From: Ditylenchus dipsaci
Taxonomy: Eukaryota; Nematoda; Chromadorea; Rhabditida; Anguinidae
Direction of reading: 5' to 3'
DNA length: 64,000 bases
Assembly: GCA_004194705.1 (NCBI GenBank)
Contig: SADC01000095.1
Span: forward strand, 310,001 to 374,000
Part shown: piece by piece, positions 1 to 11,474 of the stretch
Layout: every line of letters begins with the position of its first letter
Numbering within the stretch: position 1 is the stretch's first letter
Translations under genes and position numbers: made by a program
Notes under the pieces: model-generated
The model's database searches: none
Seen by the model: the letters and a program-made list of their open reading frames with translations, nothing else
What the model was told of the DNA's origin: nothing

Positions 1-117
1 CGCTACACTTTTCTGCAGTATTTGATTTTTATTCTTCTTGTATGGTGTTGTTTTACTTTTTCACTGTCTCATTTTCAGCCAATTATTCAAGATATGCCAT
101 GGAAAACGTCTAACTAA

Positions 118-361
118 CGTATATTCTCTATGAAAGGCCTCGAAGTCTTTATTTCCAACCCCAAAAAGCCGGGAAAATTTTTTGGGTTAATTTTGAGATT
201 TTATGGTGCTGAACTAAAATCTTAATATTGGAATTAGGTAAACTCGTGCTAACAAAGAAAAATCAAAAAACAGATTTGCAAAATTATTCCTCTGGTCTGA
301 GATATAGGTCATTGAGGGGGCGGTCTTTATCAGAGAGGGTGCGTTTATTAGAGAATATACG
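118..361. mobile_element. Decayed MITE of the CCGTATTTTCTCTAATAA family
   Basis: The ends are inverted (cgtatattctct and agagaatatacg). The interior (ctgagatatagg followed by a G-rich stretch, and an aactcgtgctaac block) matches the better preserved copy at 63636-63885. No clean TA duplication survives. The short ORFs overlapping it are not genes. Confidence 0.55.
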
Positions 362-563
362 ATCCGATTGTAGCTTTTTTTTGAAAGTGTAGAGAATCGG
401 TGTAGCGAATCGCCAGTGTAGCGAATCGCCGTAGCGAATCACAATGTGTAGCGAATCGCCGTTTTGTGGTGAAAACATAATTGAAAATAAAGCTTTAAAA
501 AAAAGTTATAGCCAATTAAAAACCGGGAATTACTTGCCGCACCGAGTACTTCACTTACTTTTT

Positions 564-859
564 TATATATTCTGTTCTCCTATCTCAGATTTTTTACACC
601 GTTTTATAGTTGATATTCTCCTTTATTAATTGAGTGGTCGAACACCCTGATCAAAAATATTTTTTGAGAAAATCACACCGACCTCACACTAAAAACCCGT
701 GGTTTTTAGCTCAGTGTTTTTAGTGGAGTTTTGCCTTATATTTGGTGTGATTTTCTCAAAATTTATTTTTAATCAGGGATTTTCACCACTCAATTGGTAG
801 AGGAGTATCTCTGCTACAAAACGGCGTGAAAACATCTGAGTTAAGAGAAAAGAATATAT
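564..859. repeat. Foldback (long hairpin) element
   Basis: Two arms of about 140 bp are inverted copies around a loop near 715. Matching blocks are tatattctgttctcc / gagaaaagaatata, cgttttatag / ctacaaaacg and attgagtgg / ccactcaat, then a block around gagaaaatcacacc. The ORF within it is a shadow. Confidence 0.75.
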
Positions 860-885
860 GAAAAAAGGTATGTGAAGGGAGGACT

Positions 886-1321
886 ATCAACTCGTGACAG
901 TTTTGACTCGCGACATTCAACTCGCGACACTTTTTTCGACGATTTTTCTAAACTTCTCATAAAATTATCAAATATTCTCCGAAAAGTCTTTTGAGTAGCA
1001 AGTTCCCGTACCAAAATGTCTTCCTGAACCTGAATCCGTTGAGATCAAGTCATCAAAACCACAGGGGACTGAGATATAGCTGTTTTGAACAGACCACCTT
1101 GAAATTTGTACTACTTACCCACTTTGAAGGATATCTCAGCTCCCTAAAAATTTCCGGATCTGATCTCAACAGATTCGGGTTCAGATAGACATTTCGGTAT
1201 GGAACGTTGGTATTCCAAATACTTTTTGGCGAATCTTTGATAATTTTTTCAGAAGTTAAAAAAATCGTTGAAAAAAGTGTCGCGAGTTGAGTGTCGCGAG
1301 TCAAAACTGTCGCGAGTTGAT
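886..1321. mobile_element. MITE with AACTCGCGACA subterminal repeats
   Basis: The terminal inverted repeats are about 60 bp and begin atcaactcg. Within each, the motif aactcgcgac / actcgcgac is repeated two to three times. The 300 bp interior has no gene. No transposase relative is visible in the window. Confidence 0.75.
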
Positions 1322-1329
1322 GTTTTCCA

Positions 1330-2130
1330 TGTGAAGTAAAGTAGTAGTCGATGTCAAAAGTAGCCGTAAAAGTCTCCCCCTTTAATTACCACCCAAAATT
1401 TTTTAGCCAGCTGGAATACAAAACAGTCATTATTCCCTATATTACTGGTCGTTCGCTTTGGCAGTGCCAAAATAAGGTTTCCTATATTGGAAAAAGATGC
1501 TTTAGTGCTTTCAGACAAGTGATTTAAAATTTTTATTGCAATAAGATGTATCAGTAAACAGGTTTAGATCCATAGCTCGTATTGGTCTATGAAAAATGCT
1601 GATTGTGTAAGCGCTAGAGACAAGTCTAGCACTTCTATGATAAAAAAATCTCTTCACGATGTTGTATTTGTGTTAGGTGAATTCGACCCCAGTAGCGAAT
1701 AAACCCCCCCCCCCCCCATAAACATTTTCTTCATAAAATCATATGAAAAAGTACCCAAATATTAGTTGCAGACCCCGGAAAAAGTAAGGAACACATTTAT
1801 TAGTCACAACTTCCGTACGCTAGCCTACCCCTGAGCTTAAGTCCTGAGCCTAAGCTTGTCCCCTGTTGTTTTTGTCAAAAAAAATGCCTTGGTCCCCCCC
1901 CCTGTTAATCACCATATTAACATAACTATAATGGACAGGGGGACCAAGGAATTTTTCAATAAAAACAACAGGGGGACCAAGGCAAAAAAACGGAAACCGA
2001 TTGTCCGATAGCGCCGCTTGTTATTCCAAAGGGTAGTTACAGCTGTTTTACACAGAGGTCAGATTTTCAGGGGGGGGGTATCCGCTACTAGCGCCGTGAA
2101 TTCTCATAAGTTTGCTTATATGAGATTAAA
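1330..2130. other. Repeat-rich stretch with CCTTGGTCCCCC palindromes, no gene seen
   Basis: It holds poly(C) and poly(G) tracts near 1705 and 2070 and three copies of ccttggtccccc or its complement between 1890 and 1985, in both orientations, forming a foldback around 1920. The block at 1680-1850 (tagcgaataaacc, cttccgtacgc) recurs in inverted order near 59430-59580, so it is part of a dispersed element. Confidence 0.55.
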
Positions 2131-2134
2131 GCAG

Positions 2135-2842
2135 TTTTTAGGTCCACCTGGTAGTGGCAAAGGAACTCAGTGTATAAATATTGAACAAGTACTTTGATCT
2201 TTTTGATTCAATAATTTAGGTATTGTATTTTAGGAGTTTGGTTTTGTTCATCTCAGTGCCGGCGATTTGCTGCGGGCTGAAATTAAAAAAAGGACTCTGA
2301 ATTTGGTGGTTTAATTGATTCCTTCATCAGAGATGGTCAAATAGTTCCAGTTGAAATTACTTGCAAACTTCTGGAGAATGTATTTTGTTGCTGTCCTCTA
2401 ATTAGATTACGTTAAAAAAAGGCCTCATTCCAGGCTATGATTGCAAAAAACGACGCTGTTGGCTACCTTATTGGTAAGACCATTCGAAGATACCAAATTT
2501 CCAAACCCTCGATATAGGACCACTCTTCGTGACAGACTCCAGGTGGTTCTATATCGAGAGTGGTCCTGTATCGGAAGTGGTCTTATGTCGAAGATTTTTG
2601 CTACAAAAATAGAACAGGGAGGTTCTCGAGTGTATTTTTTGCATTCGGAACCGGCCAGTAGTCCTGTATCAAATGCAGTCCTATATCTAGCGGTCCTATA
2701 TCGAAATGGTCCTATAACCAGAGTTGACTGTAACGAAAAATTACAGATGGATTTCCCAGAAACTGGAACAATGTGAATGGCTGGCAGAAAGAGATGAGCT
2801 CCAAAGTGAAGCTACACTTCGTGCTTTATCTGAACGTACCAG
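2135..2842 (+). CDS. CMPK1: UMP-CMP kinase, four exons of an incomplete gene
   Basis: This enzyme of the adenylate kinase family phosphorylates UMP and CMP with ATP. Four exons are readable: 2135-2188, 2234-2379, 2434-2473 and 2747-2842, all with GT-AG borders and compatible phases. Exon 1 encodes the P-loop [13 protein letters not shown]. Exon 2 gives [13 protein letters not shown] and then [16 protein letters not shown], the NMP-binding region. Exon 3 gives [13 protein letters not shown], which joins exon 4 to form LIDGFPRN, the conserved DGFPR motif. Exon 4 ends at [10 protein letters not shown], which aligns with the strand before the LID arginine region. The initiator exon and the LID/C-terminal exons were not found; downstream DNA is repeats. 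Exon 2 is one base short of keeping frame, at the A7 run 2285-2291. It is either a real gene with a sequencing error and distant exons or a truncated pseudogene. The family call is firm. Confidence 0.8.
2500..2736. repeat. Intronic MITE fragment with CGATATAGGACCA motif
   Basis: The motif tcgatataggaccactc and its complement recur about seven times inside the third UMP-CMP kinase intron. The right end reads gttgactg followed by TA, which resembles the cagtcaac termini of pogo/Tigger-type elements. The left end does not match, so the copy is probably truncated. Confidence 0.5.
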
Positions 2843-2865
2843 GTAATTCAAAAACAACACTATAG

Positions 2866-3070
2866 CCCGCCCCACACTCCGGCGTAACACGTAACAAATT
2901 CTGTTACGCTACTCGTGTTACGCGACTCTGTTACGCGTAACACCTTTTTTGAGTCGCGTAACAGACCCGCGTAACAAAAGTCACGTAACAGCGATTTTCG
3001 ATGTTACGCGTAACATTTTGCGTGTTACGCGTAACATGTTACGCGTAACAACTGAGTCACGTAACACATT
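2866..3070. repeat. GTTACGCGTAAC palindrome array
   Basis: The palindrome gttacgcgtaac and variants with gagtcgcg spacers occur more than ten times. The left edge, ccacactccggcgtaacac, is the complement of the right edge of the element ending near 16245, so this is one end of the same TIR family. Nothing codes here. Confidence 0.7.
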
Positions 3071-3479
3071 TAAGGTCAACGATTATTTTGGTCCTGTTAA
3101 CGTTGACGTTTAAACGGCGATTATACAATGGTAGAGAATGCTAATTGGAGACATGCAGGAAAGATATTTACAGTTTTCTCGCTTCCAACAGTCAGATCAA
3201 GGTAGTAGTAGAGCCCAAGTACTCAGGTGGTCTGATCCAGGTGATAACACCCACGTAGTCTAGTCCAGTGCCAGAGCACATTATATCAAGTCCTTCTAAA
3301 ATACACAGCCTCCATTTCCTGTCTTTTCATTCAGATATCCGCACATTCTTTTTACAGCGCTATTCACAAAAAACAATCTTTGCATAGAAATCATCTTTAT
3401 ATAGTGTTTACCATCTGCAAGTGCTATTTGGAATCATTTCAAGGGTCGCGTTATATCGAGACACGACTGTATTGTGAAT

Positions 3480-3595
3480 TTGTTGGAAAAATTCACCAGC
3501 AGCTGGGTACCACCACCTAGGCACCGCCACCTGGGCTACACCACCTGGGTAATACCACCTGAATACCACTATCTGGGTACCAACGAAAAGATAAC
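3480..3595. repeat. Short array of ACCACCTGGGTA motif
   Basis: The sequence accacctgggta and near variants recur five to six times. Related cacccaggtgg-type repeats lie at 56940-57165. This is probably the subterminal array of another decayed TIR element; no matching partner arm was identified nearby. Confidence 0.5.
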
Positions 3596-4370
3596 GACAT
3601 GAGTTTGCAAAAATTGGGAGAAAATCGGGTTTAACCCAAACATCCACCAAAATTCAAGGCTGAAATACACCATATCCAATTTGGACGGCAGAATTTTTTT
3701 TAGTAGTAACTTTTGTTGTAACGTAAAAAGTGGGAAGCTAACCACTGCTATAGGAAACAACTTTGATCATACATTTTGTGCTTAAAGGACCATGAAACTT
3801 GATAAGCACAGCAACGTGGGAAATTTGAATTCGCGCGGGACCACCTTAATTTTGTCGTTTAAAATTTGGCATTTTAAATTAATTTTTTCTGTGTGTGTTT
3901 TTCATTTCTATTTTCTTCTCTTTCGCTCTCTCTCATTTTAGTCTGCTTCTTTCAGAATTCTGTTTTCCCAGTGCTGGTGATCTCAAAAGAAATAATTGGT
4001 ACTATCGAGGTATCAAACTGCCGGAACTGCTGACCTTTAGATTAGATAAGTCTTCTTATTTTGTTTTCGCCGTCGTTTGCTTTGTGGTTCCTTTCAGGTG
4101 CTTGTTTTGCTTTCACTCTGCCCCCAGGTTCGATTCTTTTACAGTCTTAGTTCACGAAGTCGCAGAACCTGAAGATGTTTCAGCTGGTAGACAGCCTAGT
4201 CGAGATTCACCCATTTTCCTGTTATGTTGCGTTTGTTTGATTTTCAATAAAATTTACTTCTTTCTTCGGTTGCACATTTATCTTTTGTAGCGGACTTTTT
4301 CAAGCTTATTTACATGGTTTTTGGCCGTATGAAGGTATAATTTTGCAAAAAACTTCCATATTCGAAAAAA

Positions 4371-5624
4371 ATGGTTTGCATTGTGTGTAGTAAAAAAGTG
4401 GGAAGTGAAAACGGAGGAAAGATGTCATTGACTGGTCCTCGTCTGGTGGCTTTCAATTTAATAGCACCTATTAATCTTTCTAAGAAACGTCAGCGGGTCT
4501 TTATCTGCTTTTGCCACTTTGCAGAAAAAGATGTTATTAGAAATGAACTAAACGTTGCCATAGAAATATGACCAAATGCTTTGATACATCGCCTGGATGG
4601 GACAATTGAACCGATTGTTACGTCCGATGACGTCGAAGTAGTAATTTCCCACCTAAATGGTACCTTTCTATCAATTCAACACAGGAAAATATTGATGACC
4701 ACCCACCGAAAGCAAAAAGAAAGTATGGCAAAAAGATAATTCCGCAAGAGGAGATCGAGGTTGACAGATTTTACTGCAAGTTCTCGTCTAATCGCTTTTT
4801 AGTTCATCCAACATGAGAGGGTGATTGAATCGGAAGAGGATGAGTTAGAGATCAAGGGCAAAAAGGAAGCTCAATTTTTACATTATCGAGAAAACGCAAC
4901 TTGAGAAACTTCTCCATCGATGCTTCGATTGTGGTTCGGAGTTAAAAACATTAAATTTTTTTCGAAAGGCTACCAACTTCAGTGCTAGGTTCTATTGCTC
5001 GATCTGCAAAAACAAGAAATTTTGGTCTGAACAGACAAAGGTTAAGGGTGCAGTATACAGGAAATACAGTGCAGTATACAGGAATAATACGCTTAGTAGC
5101 AGCCGCACGCATTGCACCTGTAGCACCTGTATCCGGTGATTCTTTTAAAGATTACCTTTATTTTTTTTAAACTGCTTGTTTTTTTAGAGGAGCTGCATGA
5201 TTTGCTCAAATCTGCTGGGATAGCTGGCTTTAGCAATCCTGTTTACACTCGTGTTGCTAGTTCTTTTGCCTGACAAGTAGTTGACGAAGTGTACAAGCAG
5301 CAGGAAAAAGAAATTATTGAGCGAGCATTGACCAATCCCAATCTTAGAGAAGCCGAAATAAGTAGTAAAAGAAAAGTGACAGCAACAAGAAAAAAGTTTC
5401 CCAAAGCAGTGAGTAGATACGTCCAAAAAGCTTCCCTCGTCGACAACGACTGGAAAGTGGAAATCGTCGACAAGGTCATCCAAAAGTGCGAAACTATGAG
5501 ATTCACAGTCATCATAAGACAAGCAGACACTGATGATGGCGCAAACGTATATGAAAATGATGAAGAGCTGTATTTGAGTGAATGTGATAGCGACTCCTCT
5601 GAAAATGATCATTGTTACATGTGA
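4371..5624 (+). pseudogene. THAP-domain transposase remnant of the Kolobok element
   Basis: The segment at 4371-4571 encodes MVCIVCSKKVG, a long spacer, then ICFCHFAEKD. That is the C-x2-C ... C-x2-H layout of a THAP zinc finger, which binds transposon ends. A second block at 4888-5100 reads RCFDCGSEL, FYCSICKNKKFWSEQ, a CxxC/CxxC plus tryptophan arrangement common in animal transposases that carry THAP fingers. A third stretch, 5208-5624, is open in one frame except for a TGA at 5271-5273; it ends in an acidic tail. The segments are in different frames or separated by stops, so the gene is broken or spliced in a way not resolved here. No DDE catalytic core was recognised. The match to THAP is by spacing, so the sub-family is uncertain. 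Confidence 0.6.
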
Positions 5625-5695
5625 TATGGGCAACAAAAAAATTCAAGTCTTACGCATTATGTTCAATGTTTGCCCGATTGGTAATCCAGAAATCT

Positions 5696-7258
5696 GGGGT
5701 GGTAGTAACAATCAACGGATAAAATCCGCGGATACGGATAAAATCCGCGGATAGAAATATCCGCGGATAAAAACCCGTAGTAACAATCACGGATAGAAAT
5801 ATCCGCGGATACGGATAAAATCCGCGGATTTATCCACAGCTGAGGATAAATCCGCGGATATATCCACGGATTTATCCGCGGATAAAATCCGCGGATAAAT
5901 ATTGGTATTTTTATTTTTTCTATAATTTCATCTCTTACTACTTTTCTGTTGTTCAAAATTATTACAATGTTTTATTCATACTTTTTCGTGTTACTATATA
6001 TAAGAAAGTAAACGATTTATGCCTAAATTAATCATTTTCTCAATTAAGAATTTTTTTTGCACAATATGGTTTCGATAAGTGTTTCCACTATTACTGTAAG
6101 CCATGATGGTGATATTTATATCTGGTTAATCCTCTTCAAAATCATCTTCTATCCCATCAAAATGGGACTGTTTCAAATCAATAGCAATGTTGTGCAAGCC
6201 TGCAGAAGCAACTATAAAACTAGACACTAGACACATGCGCAGTTCTCCATCCAGGCTATGGAATCTTCTTTTCCGCCTGCCAAAATCTTGTTCAACAAGG
6301 ACGCTGGTATTAGCAAGGGCGGAATTGTAGCTCAAATGACAAATAAGATTACCGTATTTTCTCTTATTATTGGCTGGTATCTAATTATGACTTTGAGAGT
6401 CTGTATCTCAGCGCAGAGTGAAAATTTCGCAATTTTTTCGCCTTTTCTTGGCTCCCACGGGTTCTGCCGATTCCGCTTTTTACATTTGGTTAAGCGCCCG
6501 AAAACTTCAAGATAAACCTAGAATATTCCGATTTTCGAAGAGTTGAAAAATCATCGACCCGGGCCTATGATTAGAGAAAATACGGTATCAAGATTACGAA
6601 ATTTTAATTTAATTTTTTTTTTAATTTACTGCCGTTCAGATTGTCCAAGATGTACAAGATTGAATCATTTTCTCTTTGTTTCAACTTTTTTTTAAAATTT
6701 TACTTATGTCTTTAAATGTTGCTTGCTTTGAACTTTGCTTTTAGTCTGCTTTAAAAATACTATTGTAAAATGCTTTAAAAAACTCGTATTATCATTGTAG
6801 AATTTGAATGCAGCCCAAACAATTCTAAAATACTGTTATAACAACAAAACATGTGTTTGTAGTGGTTTGAAGACCACCTCGTAATGTATTAAAGCATATT
6901 TATATTTTAAAAGATTTTAAAAAAACAGAAAAAAAATTATCCGCGATTTATCCTGCTCCGACCAGGCTAAGGATAATATCCGCGGATACGGATAAATATC
7001 CGTGGATATTTTATTGTTACTACGGATTTTATCCGTGGATAAATATCCGCGGATATTTATCCGCAGATACGGATAAATCCGCGGATTTTATCCGCGGATA
7101 TTTGATTGTTACTACTGATTTTATCCGCGGATATTTATCCGTATCCGCGGATAAATATCCGCGGATTTTTTGATTGTTACTACCGATTATCCGTATCCGC
7201 GGATTTTATCCGAGGATACGGATTTATCCGCGGATATTTTGATTGTTACTACCACCCC
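5696..7258. mobile_element. TIR element with ATCCGCGGATA arrays, copy 1
   Basis: The ends are ggggtggtagtaacaatc and its exact complement. About 200 bp inside the left end and 310 bp inside the right end are packed with the palindrome atccgcggat and tacggataaa variants. It is inserted in the Kolobok element. The interior has no recognised gene but hosts a MITE at 6352-6585. Copies 2 and 3 lie at 9811-11264 and 11274-14914. Confidence 0.85.
6352..6585. mobile_element. MITE of the CCGTATTTTCTCTAATAA family, TA-flanked
   Basis: The ends are CCGTATTTTCTCTTATTATT and its near complement (gattagagaaaatacgg), bounded by TA on both sides (6350-6351, 6586-6587). A TA duplication suggests a Tc1/mariner-type partner. 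It is nested in the ATCCGCGGATA element. Confidence 0.7.
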
Positions 7259-7401
7259 TGGGGGCAGAGTGAAAGCAAAACAAGCACCTGAAAGGAACCA
7301 CAAAGCAAACGACGGCGAAAACAAAATAAGAAGACTTATCTAATCCAAAGGTCAGCAGTTCCGGCAGTTTGATACCTCGATAGTACCAATTATTTCTTTT
7401 G

Positions 7402-9266
7402 GGATATGGATTTTTTTGGTGCAAAAAGATTTCTTTTTGGTGCAAAAAAAATTTATTTTGGTGCAAAAAAAATTTGGTGCAAAAAGCTCTTTTTGGTGCA
7501 AATTGAATCTTTTTGGTGCAAATATAATCTTTTTTGGTGCAAAAAGATTTTATTTTGGTGCAAATCGCCTTGGTGCAAATTGAATTTTTTTTGGTGCAAA
7601 TAATTTCTTTCTGGTGCAAATTGAATTCTTTTTGGTGCAAATAGTATTCTTTTTGGTGCAAATGGATTTTTTTTGGTGCCAATAGAATTCTTTCTGAATA
7701 ATATTTTTTTGCCCGTATAATACTCGTTTTCGCCCATCGCATATTTCTTTTTGCCTGTAGATTTCGAATGACCGTAGAATATCCGTTTTTGCCCGTAAAT
7801 TTCTTTTTTTCTATTTTTTCTGCCTGAAGATTTTAAAATTTTGCGGAAATTTAAATTTTATGGTCAGAAAAAGACTTGGTTTGCTCAGAATCCCACCCCA
7901 AAGTGACCAAGTTTGTTTTTTGGGAATTTATTTAAGGGGAGTAAACTTTTTGCGAAAATTAGATTGCGAGCATCAGAATCCTTTTTCGATCGGCTCAATC
8001 TCTCAGAATCCGGATTCCGCCATTTAGAAGCACTCAACGAGGGGGGGGGGGTGGTTACACTTTATGTACGCATCGCCCTAAATCGACAGTTTTTATCCCG
8101 CTAGTCGCACACCTTTTTTTTATATTAAGTTTACTGACTTCTAGGGTCGAAAACTGTCGAGAAATGGATCGCAATCATTAACTGCACTGCTTTGCTGTCA
8201 GAAACTGCCTCAATTTGCGAAAAACGTCAGTTCCAGAACAATATCGAAAATTTTGGATTCAACTTTATACTAACTTCCTTCTGTTTGATAGCTTAAATGA
8301 AAGCCTAGATTTTCGGCCACATTTTGGTATATAAAAAGTGTGACTTGTAAAAGTTAGAAAATTTCAATGTAACTAATCAAAGAAAACCCTGCAAACCGTC
8401 GATTTTAAAAAATTTAGCCTACTTCAGCCTGAATACAAGCTTCAGTAGGTGTAAAAGCATGCTCTGATGATCTTGTTGGATAGTCAAGAGTGTGAGGATC
8501 ATTTTGACACTAAACTTGTAAATAAAAGGAGAGAAAAAAGGTGTGCAGCCAGTGGTAGTCAAACCTGTGACTTAGACACTGCGTATATGAAGTATACCTC
8601 ACCTTTAAAACCATTACCAACTAGTATTTAGGCACCCTGAACCAATAACAAAGTTGGTTCTAAATGGCGGAATCCGGATTCTGAGAGATTGAGCCGATCG
8701 AAAAAAAGATTCTGATGCGCGCAATCTAATTTTCGCAATAAGTTTACTCCCCCTTAAATAAATTCCCAAAAAACAAACTTGGTCACTTTGGAGTAGGATT
8801 CTAAGCAAAACCAAGTCCTTTTCTGATCATAAAATTTGAATTTCCGCAAAATTTTAAAATCTTCGGGCAGAAAAAAACAGAAAAAGAGAAATCTACGGGC
8901 AGAAACGGATATTCTACGGCCATTCAAACCTACAGGCAAAAAAATACGCGATGGGCTAAAACGAGTATTATACGGACAAAAAAATATTATCCAGAAAGAA
9001 TACGATTTGCACCAAAAAGAATTCGATTTGCACCAAAAGAATTCAATTTGCACCAAAAGAAAATTATTTGCACCAAAAAAATTCAATTTGCACCACGGCG
9101 ATTTGCACCAAAATAAAATCTTTTTGCACCAAAAAAGATTATATTTGCACCAAAAAAGATTCAATTTGCACCAAAAAGAGCTTTTTTGCACCAAATTTTT
9201 TTTGCACCAAAAAAAAATCTTTTTGCACCAAAAAGAAATTTTTTTGCACCAGGAAAATCCATATCC
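7402..9266. mobile_element. Long-TIR element with GGTGCAAA arrays, 9-bp duplication
   Basis: The target duplication TTTCTTTTG (7393-7401 and 9267-9275) flanks ends ggatatggat / atccatatcc. The uninterrupted target is seen in the left Kolobok repeat near 3990. The arms of about 640 bp are inverted copies. Each starts with 12-15 repeats of ttttggtgcaaa and continues through a shared block (aaggggagtaaac). Nine-base duplications with long TIRs fit the Mutator superfamily. Runs such as HQKEFNLHQKE in ORFs here are translations of the array. A second copy lies at 47822-49298. Confidence 0.85.
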
Positions 9267-9539
9267 TTTCTTTTGAGATCACCAGCACTAGGAAAACAGA
9301 ATTCTGAAAGAAGCAGACTAAAATGAGAGAGAGCGAAAGAGAAGAAAATAGAAATAAAAACACACACAGAAAAAATTAATTTAAAATGCCAAATTTTAAA
9401 CGACAAAATTAAGGTGGTCCCGCGCGAATTCAAATTTCGCACATTGCTGTGCTTATCAAGTTTCATGGTCCTTTAAAAAGAAACTAATATGCTGTACTTA
9501 AGTGTTCCGGAAAGATACCCAACATAGGTTCGCAAAACG

Positions 9540-9670
9540 TAACAGAAAATTGAGCTCTACGTTAAAAGTGGCGATAAATAGACACAGCCGACCCAAATAC
9601 TATATGGAGATATAACTTAGCAAAAGCGAGTCACGTAACAGGGTGTTGTTACGTGACTCAACCCGCGTGT
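9540..9670. repeat. Fragment of the GTAACACG repeat family
   Basis: The sequences agtcacgtaacag and gttacgtgactc recur near 9630-9665, related to the arrays at 2866-3070 and 14938-15090. No gene. Confidence 0.4.
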
Positions 9671-9810
9671 CATAAAATGCTTCCAAAATAAGAAAATTTT
9701 TATTTCTTTAGAAACTGCTAATGTTTAAAAACTTATACACACTCTTAAATTCAGTTTAACATAAGCAGGCAAGCATTCTAAAAGGTGAGAACACAAAAAA
9801 TAAATCCAGT

Positions 9811-11264
9811 GGTGGTAGTTACAATCAACGGATAAAATCCACGGATACGGATAAAATCAGTGGATAGAAATATCCGCGGATAAAAACCCGAAGTAACAAT
9901 CACGGATAGAAATATCCGCGGATACAGATAAAATCCACGGATTTATCCGCAGCTAAGGATAAATCCGTGGATATATCCACGGATTTATCCGCGGATAAAA
10001 TCTGTGAATAAATATGAGCATGGTTATTTCCACTAAAAGTAAAAAAACTTAAACTACTATTTTTTATGTTTCGTTAAACTAAGGAAATGTTTTATTTATA
10101 TTTATTCATGTGTTATTTTTTAAAATCAGTTAAAAAATATTGCATAGATCTTGTTTGCACCATGTTTTCGAAGAATTTTGCACAAGTGTTCCCTTAAATC
10201 TGTCTAGAGTTTTATAATTTCTACAATTAGTCTAACACAGAGATGGAAAAAGTGTTTTTCTAAAAAAATGTACACTTAGAAACCACAGAAGCTCTTTTTC
10301 AAAGTTATATGTTGAAATCCAGAGTATAATTTTCCCCAGATAGGTTTTTTATTGGTTGAAATACTTTTCCACCCTGAAATGGCGCTTATTCTGCCGGAAA
10401 TGACACTTTTCCTGCCGGAAATTCGAAAATCTTTTTGTTCTCGGTGATTTTCTGATTAATTTTTCAATTTTTCGCCTATCTTGTAGCTCTAAATCTCGGC
10501 TTTCTAACAAGCTATATACTGACTTAGTGAGATTTTAGAAAGTTGGAGGAAAAAATCCTTTAATAAAGCGAATTCTTATGAAAATTTGGTTCATTCAGAG
10601 ACTTATTCTTGCAACTTTTTGAAAACTCTTCCAAACCAGTTAAAGCTTGTTAGAAATCTGAGATCCAGAGCTACAAGATAGGCGAAAAAATTAACAAATT
10701 AATCAGAAAATCACCCAGAACAAAGGGATTTCCCAAATGTCCGGCAGGAAAAGTGCCATTTTTGGCAGAAAAGCGCTATTTCAGGGTCGAAAAGTGTAAC
10801 AACCTTTTTTATTTCGGAATCCTGTTTTAATGATTGCTAAGCATTTTCTCTGTGCTAAAACAATAAAAAACTGTTTTTAATACTTTTTGAAGAAAAAATT
10901 TAGTGCAGGAAAAACACGACTTAAAGACTGCTTTTTGAACAAAACTTCTTTTTTAGTAGTGTAGTACACCTATTCAAACGTATTCACGCATTTTTGGATA
11001 GTAATCGATTTTTAAATACATAAGAAAATATTTTTATCCGCGGATTTATCCTGCCCCCGACCAGGCTAAGGATAATACCCGCGTATACAGATAAATATCC
11101 GCGGATATTTGATTGTTACTACGGATTTTATCCGCGGATATTTATCCGTATCCGCGGATAAATATCCGTGGATTTTTTTTATTGTTACTACCGATTATCC
11201 GTATCCGCGGATTTTATCCGAAGATACGGATTTATCCGCGGATATTTTGATTGTTACTACCACC
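9811..11264. mobile_element. TIR element with ATCCGCGGATA arrays, copy 2
   Basis: The ends are ggtggtagttacaatc and gattgttactaccacc, with dense tccgcggata repeats inside both (about 9826-10010 and 11035-11250). It abuts copy 3. The interior contains a foldback at 10361-10800 and otherwise AT-rich DNA without a recognised gene. Confidence 0.8.
10361..10800. repeat. Foldback element with CCTGCCGGAAA motif
   Basis: The arms start cttttccaccctgaaat and end atttcagggtcgaaaag. Each holds one or two copies of cctgccgga, then ttttctgattaattttt and gtagctctaaatctc in inverted order. It is nested in the preceding element. Confidence 0.7.
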
Positions 11265-11289
11265 CCAGCCCCCGTAGTAATAATCAAAG

Positions 11290-11463
11290 TGTTGTATCCT
11301 TGGTAGCTTGAGAGAGAGAGACGATAGCACACGACTTCTTAATAGCTTTATTCGGACACAAACTGATCTGAACACAGACGTTCAGACCTTTATATACTAC
11401 AAGAGTAACAGACACGTTTAAATCACTACGAGACAAATAGTGATTTAAACACAGTACACAACA
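11290..11463 (-). promoter_or_regulatory. 3' LTR
   Basis: Same sequence as the LTR at 13460-13633, with TATA-like 11389-11396 and AATAAA 11347-11352 on the minus strand. The related but distinct LTR at 45483-45643 shares the TATA/AATAAAG spacing. Confidence 0.85.
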
Positions 11464-11474
11464 CTTCCCCCGTA
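11464..11474 (-). promoter_or_regulatory. Polypurine tract
   Basis: The minus strand reads tacgggggaag directly before the 3' LTR, the usual plus-strand primer position. The relative at 45.48 kb has tacggggaagg at the same place. Confidence 0.7.

Larger units (their letters stand above)
3786..9472. mobile_element. Kolobok-type DNA transposon, interrupted by two nested elements
   Basis: TTAA at 3782-3785 and 9473-9476 flanks termini AGGACCATGAAACTTGATAA and its complement. The inverted repeats are about 350 bp long: 3786-4130 matches the complement of 9275-9472 plus 7259-7392, because a later element sits inside the right repeat. TTAA duplications together with a THAP-type zinc finger ORF are the defining combination of the Kolobok superfamily. 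Removing the insertions at 5696-7258 and 7402-9266 leaves about 2.3 kb. Two long apparent ORFs in the repeats (3895-4290 and part of 7224-7742) are the same sequence read on opposite strands and are not considered genes. Confidence 0.8.

Noticed and set aside
2500..2776. 111-residue ORF overlapping the UMP-CMP kinase
   Set aside because: It reads through a kinase exon, an intronic MITE and part of the next exon in mixed frames; the spliced kinase reading explains the coding parts.
3895..4290. 131-residue plus-strand ORF
   Set aside because: It lies in the Kolobok inverted repeat, and its sequence recurs in inverted orientation at 7259-7392 and 9285-9450, where the same protein-like string appears on the minus strand. 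This is repeat DNA, not a gene.
5700..7255. Regularly spaced palindromic repeats resembling a CRISPR array
   Set aside because: The repeats are short, variably spaced, lack unique spacers of constant length, and sit inside transposon ends in a eukaryotic genome.
7406..9307. Several ORFs encoding LHQKEFNLHQKE or FWCKLNLFWC repeats
   Set aside because: These are translations of the ttggtgcaaa arrays in the terminal repeats; the same happens at 47764-49347.
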